17,002 bases of DNA, from contig QIMA01000133.1 in NCBI GenBank assembly GCA_003233535.1, forward strand, positions 1 to 17,002, written 5' to 3'. The stretch is from Rhodanobacteraceae bacterium. GTDB taxonomy: Bacteria > Pseudomonadota > Gammaproteobacteria > Xanthomonadales > SZUA-5. Both the position numbers and the translations under genes were made by a program. The notes under the pieces are model-generated. The model was not told the origin of the DNA and did not search any database. It saw nothing but the letters and a program-made list of their open reading frames with translations. Shown here piece by piece: positions 1 through 8,000 of this stretch (its first letter is position 1; every line of letters starts with the position of its first letter).

Positions 1-1249
1 CGCAGTAGTACGGTATCGGTAAGTCTTCGATCGCCCCATCGCCGTAGTAGTGGCGCAGCATTTTGGACGCTTTGCGACCGCGGGTGAGGGCAATTAGCGG
101 CAGCGTGTAGTCGTTGATCGGGTTGCTGTGCACAAACGCCGCCTGCATGCGCTGATGTAAGTCCTCATGGCTCCATTCCTGAGCCAGTCCAGCGGCCATC
201 AGCGCACCAATCGAGGTGCCGCCGACGCGATCGATTTGCAGTCCGGCTTCGCGCAGCGCGCGAATCACGCCGATGTGCGCAAAGCCGCGTGCGCCGCCAC
301 CGGAAAGCACCAAACCGGCACTTTGACCGGCCAGCTCACGGGCTAGCCGCTGCAAGTCCTCGTGCTGGCGCCAATGATGGTGGTGATCGGTCTTGAGCGC
401 CCTGTTCCAGCGCGCAGCGGCGCCGGCGCGAATGGCGCCGCGGTGACGCAACAGCAGCCAACGGCGCTGCACGCGCCCGCGCCGCGGCACGTCCTGACCA
501 GGCTCAGGCTGCCGATCGGAATCGGCCAGCATGATGAGCACGTCGGCCTGGCGTCGGCAACGCTCTAGCCAGGCCGGGTCGTCGCTATCGCCGAGGTAAA
601 GAACGAAACGCTGCGCCTGCTCAAGTTGGCTCAGTTGCGTGGCGCCCAGCGCCTGTCCGCGCGCCGAGTCGATCAGAATGACGGGTCCGAAGCGCTGCAG
701 CGAATGCAGCAAATCGTCGGCCAGCACGCGCAGCGGCAAGTCTGGATGCAAAGGCAGCAGGGCCAGCGAACGCGGCGTTTGCGACTCGTCTGCTCCCATC
801 GCCGATTCCAGTCGCTGCACCGCCAGTTTGGCCACATGCAGCGTGGCCCGCGGATGCTCCAGGGCCAGTCGATCAAAGACCGGTCGGCTGAGCTTGACCA
901 GCTCGGTGTCACGCAGCGCGCGCACCGTGGCCGCCCGCGGCTGGCCGGACAGCAGGGCCATTTCGCCAACAGTCTCGCCGCTGTCAATCAGGCCGATTTG
1001 ACGCTCACCGTCGGCATCTCGCTTGTAGGCGCCGAGCAGTCCGGAGAGCACCACGTACAGCGCGTCGGCCTCGTCACCCTGACGAAACAGCATGTGTCCG
1101 CCGGGGAGGGTCTGCCATTCCAAGCCGGCGACCACCGCGCGTAGCGCTTCAGCATCCAGACCGTGAAAGATCGGCAAGGAGGCAACCAGCGCCGAAGGGT
1201 CTTCGGGCACTGTTCGCGGTCGCCACCAGCTGCGCAACATTTTCAGCAT
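1..1249 (-). CDS. Patatin-like phospholipase with N-terminal cyclic nucleotide-binding domain (partial, C-terminus off the left edge)
   Basis: The minus strand is open without a stop from the ATG at 1249 to the window edge, about 416 codons. Residues about 25-130 form a cNMP-binding domain whose phosphate-binding cassette is intact (GE at 95-96, PR at 104-105 followed by AAT), so a cyclic nucleotide could be bound. Residues about 315 onward start a patatin domain: the oxyanion-hole motif GGGARG is at 317-322 and the nucleophile elbow GTSIG at 344-348, with serine 346. The catalytic aspartate lies beyond the edge. This order (cNMP domain, linker, patatin) is that of bacterial neuropathy-target-esterase-like lysophospholipases, which hydrolyse membrane lipid esters. 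The start has an AAAGG about 12 bases upstream; an alternative ATG lies at 1240. Family is certain, substrate is inferred. Confidence 0.93.
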   Translation of the reverse strand, partial: MLKMLRSWWRPRTVPEDPSALVASLPIFHGLDAEALRAVVAGLEWQTLPGGHMLFRQGDEADALYVVLSGLLGAYKRDADGERQIGLIDSGETVGEMALLSGQPRAATVRALRDTELVKLSRPVFDRLALEHPRATLHVAKLAVQRLESAMGADESQTPRSLALLPLHPDLPLRVLADDLLHSLQRFGPVILIDSARGQALGATQLSQLEQAQRFVLYLGDSDDPAWLERCRRQADVLIMLADSDRQPEPGQDVPRRGRVQRRWLLLRHRGAIRAGAAARWNRALKTDHHHHWRQHEDLQRLARELAGQSAGLVLSGGGARGFAHIGVIRALREAGLQIDRVGGTSIGALMAAGLAQEWSHEDLHQRMQAAFVHSNPINDYTLPLIALTRGRKASKMLRHYYGDGAIEDLPIPYYC

Positions 1250-1344
1250 GCTCGTTGTTGTGCCTTTCAATCGGCTGGCCTCATGGTAGCGCCGCCTTCG
1301 CTCTACACCCAAAGTGCCCATTAGGCAGTTGCGGCACACGCAGA

Positions 1345-1374
1345 TTGGCAGTGTCGGCGACGAAGCGGGATAAT
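1345..1374 (+). promoter_or_regulatory. Candidate sigma-70 promoter for the methyltransferase gene
   Basis: TTGGCA at 1345-1350 and GATAAT at 1369-1374 are separated by 18 bases, a good vegetative promoter match. Predicted transcription starts near 1381, giving a leader of about 70 bases before the ATG at 1450. The region 1250-1449 separates this gene from the divergent phospholipase, so a minus-strand promoter should also lie here, but I see none as clear. Confidence 0.45.
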
Positions 1375-1449
1375 CCGCCGCCGCCGATGGTCAGCTTCTG
1401 CGCTTTAGCTACCGCAAAGCCTTACTTCTCTTTACCTTGAGTACCGCCC

Positions 1450-2676
1450 ATGTCCAGCCATTCCCTAAACCTCAGTCTGCATCCGTCCACCCCAACCAAG
1501 GGACTGCCGGTACGGATGGATATTGAGCTGGGGATTGATGCCACCTTGCTTATAGCACCGTCATTGGAGCTGCAGCTGATCGCCAACGGCAAGCTTGTGG
1601 CGCAGTCCGATTCCAGCGCGGGTGGTGCCTGGGCCGGTTGGCTGCCGCGCGGTCGTTGGCAATTTTCCGCCACCTTTGCTGAAGCCGGCCGCGCCGATCA
1701 GGTGCTGGTGCGGCTGCACGCCGGCCACGGCATCCACCGCACGGTGGTCGGCGAACAGCTGCTGTCGATCGCCGCCGCGGGCGAGCAATGGTCAACGGCG
1801 AGCTGGGGTCTGCGCGCCGGCGAGGGCAGTCCGACGATAGAGTCGCTGTCCTGGAAGCAGGGTCATGAGAACTGGTTCTTCCGCCATTTTGACCATGCTG
1901 CGAGCGTGATGGGTAGCTACATGCTGGGCGACTCGCCGCTACTACAGGGACGGGTGTTGGATATGGGCTGCGGGGACGGGATCTCCGATCTGGGCCTGTT
2001 CCTGCGCCACCAGCCCGAGTTGATGATCGGCGTCGACCCCTTCCGCGGCTACGAACGTCTGCTCGAAGTCTGTGCCGAAAACCACCTGCCTATAGATGCG
2101 CTGCCCAACGGGCTGAGCTTTCAGGATGCGGACGGTAACCACTTGCCTTTCGCCGACGACAGCTTCGACGTGGTGCTGAGCTGGGGCTCGGTAGAGCACA
2201 TTGCCGGCGGCTATAAACAAGCGCTGCGCGAGGTAAAGCGCGTCCTACGCCCAGACGGGCTGTTTTTCGTCCATCCCGGTTTGTACTACTCCAACTACGG
2301 CCATCACCTGGGCGAGTTCTCCAGCGAACCCTTTTTCCACCTGACCATGGAGGAAGAAGCGCTGAAGAAGATGGTGCTCGATACGCCACCGAGCTACATT
2401 GATCGGGCCGGCGAGTTTTCGACCCCCGCGCAGTACTGGCAGTGGTACAAGGAGTTGAATCCGATCACCGTGAGCAACTTCGAAGCTGAGCTGCGTGCGC
2501 TGGACTTCGATTTTTATCGCGCCGCCGTGCGCACCGAAGATTTGATCGAGTATCAGCCGCGTCTGCAGAAATACCCCATTCAGGATTTGGCTACGCTGGA
2601 ACTGTACCTATCCTGCTACAACCGCAAGCAGGGACGCCCCAACGGCTACCTACAACGCTCACCAACTTCGGAATGA
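1450..2676 (+). CDS. Class I SAM-dependent methyltransferase with N-terminal beta-rich domain
   Basis: The 408-residue protein carries a Methyltransferase_11-type core. Motif I is VLDMGCGDG at residues 169-177 and binds S-adenosylmethionine; an acidic GVDP follows at the end of strand 2. LPFADDSFDVVLSWGSVEH supplies the post-II/III region, and RVLRPDGLFFVHPG is the usual strand after motif III. Residues 1 to about 125 lie before the core and look like alternating beta strands with a WLPRGRW turn, reminiscent of the C-terminal sugar-binding domain of Wzt-type O-antigen transporters. That resemblance is weak and by eye only. If correct, the substrate could be a surface glycan, but this is inference. 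No strong ribosome binding site precedes the ATG at 1450. The stop overlaps the next gene as ATGA, so the two are probably translated together. Confidence 0.88.
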   Translation: MSSHSLNLSLHPSTPTKGLPVRMDIELGIDATLLIAPSLELQLIANGKLVAQSDSSAGGAWAGWLPRGRWQFSATFAEAGRADQVLVRLHAGHGIHRTVVGEQLLSIAAAGEQWSTASWGLRAGEGSPTIESLSWKQGHENWFFRHFDHAASVMGSYMLGDSPLLQGRVLDMGCGDGISDLGLFLRHQPELMIGVDPFRGYERLLEVCAENHLPIDALPNGLSFQDADGNHLPFADDSFDVVLSWGSVEHIAGGYKQALREVKRVLRPDGLFFVHPGLYYSNYGHHLGEFSSEPFFHLTMEEEALKKMVLDTPPSYIDRAGEFSTPAQYWQWYKELNPITVSNFEAELRALDFDFYRAAVRTEDLIEYQPRLQKYPIQDLATLELYLSCYNRKQGRPNGYLQRSPTSE

Positions 2677-3239
2677 CCATGAGACTGATTCTCCTCAGCG
2701 CCATACTTGTCTTCCTCAGCGCCTGCACGGAGCGTTCGGGCTGCCCCGAAAAAGCCTTGGGTTCGCTTGGCTTAGCCGACGGTGAGGCTGGACTTGCGGC
2801 AAGGCTACCGATGGCACAGTGCGAACTGAGTGAGGCGCAGCGCGATGAGTACTACGCGGCGCGCGGTGAAGGACTAAAACGCTATTGCGACGCCGGCGGC
2901 GGCTTCACACTAGGTTTGGCCGGAGATAGCGTCGATCCTGAAGTCTGCCCGTTGGACTTGCGCAAACAGTTCCGCAGCGCCTGGCGCGCGGGCAGCGAGA
3001 TTGCCAAGCTGGAGAAGTCCCGGCAAGAATCTCGCGCCGAAGCGAAGACGCTAGAGCAGACAGCGGACGGGGTAGAGGGCGACGCCCGCAAGGCTTTGCT
3101 CGATCGCGCCAACGCGCTGCTCCAAGACGCGCGTCAAAACGAGAATGATCTGGAAGCTTTGCGCGGCTTGGCCACCGTCGAAGGTTGGCAACAAGCACCG
3201 GCTATCCCCAAACAGGCTTTTCCAGAACCCGATCGCTGA
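2673..3239 (+). CDS. DUF2799-like outer-membrane lipoprotein
   Basis: The 188-residue product begins with a lipoprotein signal: a hydrophobic stretch at residues 4-17 ends in lipobox LSAC with the lipidated cysteine at 18. T19 and E20 follow, with no aspartate at +2, so Lol sorting to the outer membrane is expected. The body has the pattern of DUF2799 proteins: GLKRYC at 67-72, a glycine-rich GFTLGLAGD segment, CP at 92-93 and an F-x(3)-W-x(2)-G element. Residues about 110-165 are charged, alanine-rich and likely coiled coil, longer than the minimal family. Function of the family is unknown. The start codon overlaps the stop of the methyltransferase (ATGA), pointing to translational coupling; a second ATG lies two codons later. 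Confidence 0.8.
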   Translation: MTMRLILLSAILVFLSACTERSGCPEKALGSLGLADGEAGLAARLPMAQCELSEAQRDEYYAARGEGLKRYCDAGGGFTLGLAGDSVDPEVCPLDLRKQFRSAWRAGSEIAKLEKSRQESRAEAKTLEQTADGVEGDARKALLDRANALLQDARQNENDLEALRGLATVEGWQQAPAIPKQAFPEPDR

Positions 3240-3241
3240 TA

Positions 3242-3293
3242 GACCTATTCGGGAGCAAAACTGACAACAGACGGCAAGTTACGACCTATTCGG
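3242..3293. repeat. Direct repeat of an 11-mer upstream of the RHH gene
   Basis: GACCTATTCGG occurs at 3242-3252 and again at 3283-3293, 41 bases apart start to start (about four helical turns), in the short gap before the ribbon-helix-helix protein. Ribbon-helix-helix repressors often bind paired short sites in their own promoters, so these could be operators. The copies are not palindromic. Binding is inference. Confidence 0.4.
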
Positions 3294-3349
3294 TCACCTG
3301 ATGGGCTTTCGCTCTGCTAACATGCGGGTAACCAAATTCTCGTCCCGCC

Positions 3350-3613
3350 ATGCCAGACCTGCTGATTAGAGGAATTGACGGAGAGCTCGCCGAGCGCATC
3401 AAAGAGCATGCGCGTGACAGCGGAATCACGCTCAATACCTGTGTCCTAAACCTGCTACGCGCCGCATTGGAGGGGGATCCCGCCAAAATGGCGTCCCGCG
3501 GAATGCTGGAGATCGACAGCGGATCTTCCGAGTTGCGCGTGCTTGGCGGCAGTTGGAGCGGAGACGAAGCCAAAGCCTTTCGCGATGCGCTGTCCTCAAT
3601 GGAAGAGATCTAA
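3350..3613 (+). CDS. Orphan ribbon-helix-helix antitoxin-like protein (FitA/VapB type)
   Basis: The 87-residue protein opens with LLIRGIDGELAERIKEHA, a beta strand followed by a helix, then a second helix ending at about residue 41. This is the ribbon-helix-helix DNA-binding fold of FitA-like antitoxins, which act as dimers. The C-terminal piece (GGSWSGDEAKAFRDAL) resembles the segment by which these antitoxins cover a PIN-domain toxin. Such genes normally overlap or abut a VapC/FitB toxin. Here two stops (TAA TAG) end the gene and the next 266 bases hold no PIN-like frame, so this is either a solitary repressor or the survivor of a lost toxin pair. No clear ribosome binding site precedes the ATG. 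Confidence 0.72.
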   Translation: MPDLLIRGIDGELAERIKEHARDSGITLNTCVLNLLRAALEGDPAKMASRGMLEIDSGSSELRVLGGSWSGDEAKAFRDALSSMEEI

Positions 3614-3879
3614 TAGGAATAGCCGGGGCCTTTAGCCGGTCCATTGATTGAGCTATCCGGGTTAAGCGGCTAGCCCCACCCCGCTTGAAAATGAATTCGG
3701 CCCGCGGCCACACCAGTCGTGGTAGTGACGGCCGCTGCGGTATGCTGCGCGACTTAGCATTCACTGCGGTTCCAAATCTCTGACGGGGACACGCGCCGCG
3801 CATTCGTGCAGCGTTGAGCGCGAATGGGACAAGCAGATTGGTCAATGCGTCAATGCAGGTGAGAGGGTCCTAACAGGCT

Positions 3880-4728
3880 ATGGCGAAGGGTAGTGGCGGT
3901 TTGATGGGCTATTTGAAGGCGGCCTTTTCCTGGCGCTGGAACTTGTTGGCGCTAGCTAGCGCAGTCGTACTGGGAGCGTTGAGTCCGGCACCGGAAATCA
4001 TGCTGCCGGTGATTGCCGCAGCAGAGTTGGCCTATCTCACCGGCCTGATATCCATCCCCAAATTCCGCCAATCGGTGGACATGCGCGCGGCACGCAAGGC
4101 GCGTTCATCAGCGCCAGCCGAACACAGCAAGACCGACAGCGTCCATGGCCTGCTGAGCGAGCTCGCGCCGGGTCTGCGCAAGCGGTTTTTGGAGTTACGC
4201 CAGCGCTGCCTGACCATGCGCCGAATCGCGCGCGGATTAAGCGGTTCAAAGTCTAAGGCTGACGATTTGCGCACGCCGGGCTTGGACAAACTGCTCTGGG
4301 TGTTCCTGCGCCTGCTGTACTCCCACCAGGGTCTGACCCGATTCTTGGATGAGACCGACGGCGGTTCGCTGGAACGCCAGATGGATAAGCTGGAAGCGCG
4401 CCGAACCAAGCTAGGTGACGGCGACGAGCGTCTCCACAACAGCCTTACAGACGCCATCGCCACCGCCAGTATGCGTCTGGAGAATCTGCGCAACGCCGAG
4501 CGCAACGCCGAGTTTGTGGCCCTGGAACTGGACCGTATTCAGGCGAAGATTCTGGCTCTATCAGAAATGGCGGTGAACAATCAAAGCCCGGACTTCATCA
4601 CTAGCCAAGTCGATGCCGTTGCCGCAGGCATGGCGGAAACAGAGTCGGCAATCAAGGAACTGAACTACATAACCGGTCTAGGCGAAACGCTGGAGGAGGC
4701 ACCGAGCATCTTGGAAAGCGAGATGTGA
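3880..4728 (+). CDS. Unrecognised protein with two N-terminal membrane segments and coiled coils
   Basis: I do not recognise this 282-residue family. Two hydrophobic stretches at residues about 20-37 and 39-58, with only a short SPAPE turn between them, form a likely membrane hairpin that leaves both ends in the cytoplasm, since basic residues (KFRQ, RAARKAR) follow the second. The remainder is soluble, charged and helical; residues about 95-120 and 160-235 have heptad character (RMDKLEARR-like and LENLRNAERNAE segments), so it should oligomerise through coiled coils. A GGTGAGAGGG lies about 15 bases upstream of the ATG and AACAGG lies closer, so the ribosome binding site is plausible but not ideal. 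No catalytic motif is visible. Neighbours give no functional hint. Confidence 0.75.
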   Translation: MAKGSGGLMGYLKAAFSWRWNLLALASAVVLGALSPAPEIMLPVIAAAELAYLTGLISIPKFRQSVDMRAARKARSSAPAEHSKTDSVHGLLSELAPGLRKRFLELRQRCLTMRRIARGLSGSKSKADDLRTPGLDKLLWVFLRLLYSHQGLTRFLDETDGGSLERQMDKLEARRTKLGDGDERLHNSLTDAIATASMRLENLRNAERNAEFVALELDRIQAKILALSEMAVNNQSPDFITSQVDAVAAGMAETESAIKELNYITGLGETLEEAPSILESEM

Positions 4729-4789
4729 ATGAAGCGAGTACCAGTAGCCAGAAAAGCGAGATGAGAGCAGTTTTCGTTGGCCGCTAGGA

Positions 4790-4971
4790 CTAGCCCGGAG
4801 TTTTATGAACCTTCTGTTGCGACCGCCGCCCGTTCACCTTATGAGAATGGGGCACCGTGGCGCGATCGGCTAACCGTATGAAACCACCGCTACGCGGCTC
4901 ACACGCCTTCGCCGCTCTCCAGGCAAGCGGACCAACACCCTCGCGACGAATCTCATGAAACTCCGGGCTAG
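4790..4971. repeat. Small element with 19-bp inverted terminal repeats (MITE or IS remnant candidate)
   Basis: CTAGCCCGGAGTTTTATGA at 4790-4808 is matched in inverted orientation, with one mismatch, by TCATGAAACTCCGGGCTAG at 4953-4971. The 144 bases between contain no coding frame of note. A third copy of the core lies at the start of midA (12602-12639). Terminal inverted repeats around a short non-coding core suggest a miniature mobile element or the shell of a deleted insertion sequence, but no flanking target duplication is evident. Confidence 0.5.
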
Positions 4972-4973
4972 CG

Positions 4974-5002
4974 TTACTGGCTATCGGTGCAGCCCCTATA
5001 TA
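4974..5002 (+). promoter_or_regulatory. Sigma-70-like promoter abutting the ankyrin gene start
   Basis: TTACTG at 4974-4979 and TATATA at 4997-5002 are 17 bases apart. The start of transcription would fall around 5008-5010, essentially at the ATG codons at 5007 and 5013. No Shine-Dalgarno sequence precedes either ATG, so the mRNA could be leaderless. The promoter begins directly beside the right inverted repeat of the 4790-4971 element. Confidence 0.45.
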
Positions 5003-5006
5003 CTCG

Positions 5007-8000
5007 ATGACAATGACGACCTCCCGCTCATCTTGGCTGCCGACGGCCTGCGCTTGCCTGCTGCTGCTTGGAGGATCGACGCTGCTGGCCTATAGCTTGC
5101 CTGCGCCTTGGGGTGCCAGGGTGCTGGTCGGCGTTTGTGCTGCTTGGCTTGGCCTCACTGCGGCCACAGCCCCGCGAGGGGGCGGCTGGAGTCAGCAGCT
5201 GAGCGAGTCGCTGGTGCGCTGGCTGATGTGCGCGGCGGTGCTGCTGCCACACGTATTACTTGCTGAGTGGATCGTCGGCCCTGCGCTGGGCATGGTCAGC
5301 CGCGCTCAGGGGCCAGGACCTGCCGTATTGCTGGCGGCACTTTTGGCCCTGCAAATTCTGCTTTGGTGGCGCTGGTGGCCCGCCCCCGGCCTAATTTGGG
5401 GCGATCGGCTGGAGAGCGAGAAAGGCCGCTGGGCCAGCCTCGGACTGGAGCGGGCACTGTTTTTACGACGCAGCGATCAGTTTTGGCGGCACGGGCTGTG
5501 GGTATCGCTTTGCTTGGCGGCTGCGGTGCTGATCTGCGGGCTGTTGGCGTGGTACCGGCAGGCGCTGGACCCGCTGCTGAGCCTGCCAGCGGCCGTGGCC
5601 CTGATCGGCGCGAGTATGGGAATCTCGGTACTGCTGCTGCAACGCGCTCGACTGGCCGAGTTTTCGCGACCGCAGCATCTGTCATTCCTGGATGAGGACG
5701 CTGAGGCGGAGAAGGATCCAACACCAGCCGAACCAGGGGCGGAGCAGCAGCCCGACGACGCTGGCAAGAACGATGAGATCGATGCCAACGGCCAACTGCT
5801 GGAAGCAGCCCGACGCGGCGACGGATTAGCGGTGGAGGCCGCGCTAGCCGCCGGAGCCGATGCCAATACCCGGCCGACCGATATCGATCCGGATCAGCGT
5901 GACGCACTGACTCGTGCGGCAGCATGTGGGCAAATTCACGCGTTGCGAGCGCTACTACAGGCCCGTGCCGAGGTGAATCCACAGTGCATAGGTGCCGGTC
6001 CACTGATGGCGGCGACGCAAGCGAGCTTTGCCGGGCGCGCCGAGGTGGTCTCGGCCTTACTGGCCAATGGCGCCAATCCTCAGGTCTTTGACGATCTAGG
6101 GCGAACGTCGCTGCACCACGCCGCACTGTGTCGAGACCCTGCGGTCGCGCAGGCGCTGCTCGACGCCGGTGCCGATCTGGATGCGCTTGACCACGAAGGC
6201 TACAGCGCACTGGCGCGCGCGGCCGAACAGCAGAACCTGGAACTGATGGAACACCTCATCGCCAAGTGCGCGAATCTGCATCCAGCCGATGGACTAGCGG
6301 TCATCCACGCACTTTGCCGTGGCCCACACGACAACACCGCCGGCTTAACGCTGCTGCTCAAACACAAGGCCAAACTTAACGCCGTGGACGGTCAGGGCTT
6401 GAACGCTCTGCAGTGGGCGGCGCGACATGGACACGCGGCGCTAGTTGAAGCTCTGCTAGAAGCCGGCGCGGCGGTTAACCACCTGTGCAGTAGTGGCCGC
6501 AGCGCCCTGCATTGGGCCGCCGAGCAGAGTCATGAAAGGGTGCTGCAGCGTTTGGCCTTTTGGCAGCCTAAGGGCGACCTCATAGATAACGCCGGGGATA
6601 GTGCGCTGCATCTAGCAGTCCGCGCTGAGGGTGCTAGCGCCGAAACCGTGGGCTTGCTGCTAGCGCTGGGAGTACCCGCCGATCAGCTCAACGGCGGCGG
6701 CAAGAGCGCCGTCGACCTAGCGTTGGCGCAAAGCCGCTGGCCGCTGGTGCGGGCGATAGATCCGAGCGTGACCATTCCCAGCAGCTTCAGTGCTGAAGAC
6801 AATGAGGACACGGACCAGGGTGAAGGTCGACCCAAACCTTCGGTTCCGGTTGTCGATCCCGATCAGGTATTGCTTGAAGCGTTGCGTAAAGGTCGCGATC
6901 CGCTGGTTCGTGAGCTGCTGCGCACCGGCAGCATCAGCCGATCCGGTCTGCGCGATGCGCTGGTTTTAATGGCAGAAGTAGACCGCGCGGATTTGGCCGC
7001 GCAGCTGTTCGCGGCGGGCCTGGACCCGGTGGCCGATGAGCCTGCGCCGCTGGAAGCGCTGCTGGGCTTAGACAAGGTGCCGGTGACGCTGGTTGAAACC
7101 TGCGTACAGCACGCGCTGAAGACTGAGAGCAGTCGCGTGCTGTTGGCCTTAGCCGGCGCTCGGGGCGACGCAATAGACGAGGACTGGCTGACCAGTTTGC
7201 TGCTCAGGGCGTTGGCCGGAGGCGCCAATCCGGCGGTCCGCGATCGCGCTCGCCGCAGCCCGCTGCACTTGGCATTGCTCAGACGCGGCAATGGCTTCGT
7301 TGATTCGTTGTTGCGCGCTCGACCCGGACTCAACGCGGTGGAGCGGGGCGGGCTGGCGCCGCTGCATCTGTTGGCCATGCGCAACTCGCTGGAACGTATG
7401 GGCTTTGCCCGCACGATGATTCGCGCCGGCGCCGATCCGGCGGTCATCGCCAGCGACGGACGAACGCCCTGCGGTATCGCCCTGGCCAGCGGCGCCGCTG
7501 AATTGGCCATTCTTTTGGATTGGCCGATTCTGGCGCACCCCGCTCGGGCCCTACGCGATGCTGATTTGTCCCGAGCGGCGCGCGCTGGCGATCGCGCTAC
7601 GGTGCAGCGTTTACTCCAGCTGGGGCTACCAGTGGACGGTCGAGACGAGCGCGGAGCAACCGCGCTGGTTCACGCAGCTGGCGCCGGCCATCTTGATTTA
7701 GTCACCGAGCTACTTGCCGCAGATGCCGATCCCGAGGCCGCCACCGACAGCGGTGCAACCGCGCTATCGGCGGCCTGCGTAAGCGGCCATAGATCGGTCA
7801 TCGGTTTGCTGCTTACCGCCGGTGTGGATGTGGACCAGCGCATGCGCGAGGGGCTCACGCCGCTGATGATTGCCGCCAGCGTGCTGCGCACCGACATGGT
7901 CGAACTGCTGCTAGAGCGCGGTGCCAACGGCAACATCGTGGCGCAGGGCGCAGTGACAGCACTAGAGGCGGCAGTGATGAGCGCGCTGTCCCAAGGTGCC

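Noticed and set aside
626..1144. Plus-strand open frame of 172 residues over the phospholipase gene
   Set aside because: It lies antisense to a continuous minus-strand frame with clear cNMP and patatin motifs; its composition (Gln/Arg/His-rich) is that of a GC-rich shadow frame.
1255..1440. 61-residue plus-strand frame before the methyltransferase
   Set aside because: It spans the proposed promoter, lacks a ribosome binding site, and has no recognisable features.
4715..4763. 11-base direct repeat AAAGCGAGATG at 4715-4725 and 4753-4763
   Set aside because: Short and overlapping the end of a coding region; likely minor local duplication without evident function.
4790..4971. Integron attC site
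   Set aside because: The inverted ends lack the GTTRRRY/RYYYAAC core sites, and no integrase or cassette array is nearby.
5296..6210. Minus-strand open frame of 304 residues opposite the ankyrin gene
   Set aside because: Arg/Pro/Ala-rich shadow of a well-supported repeat protein; no motif, start site or partner gene supports it.
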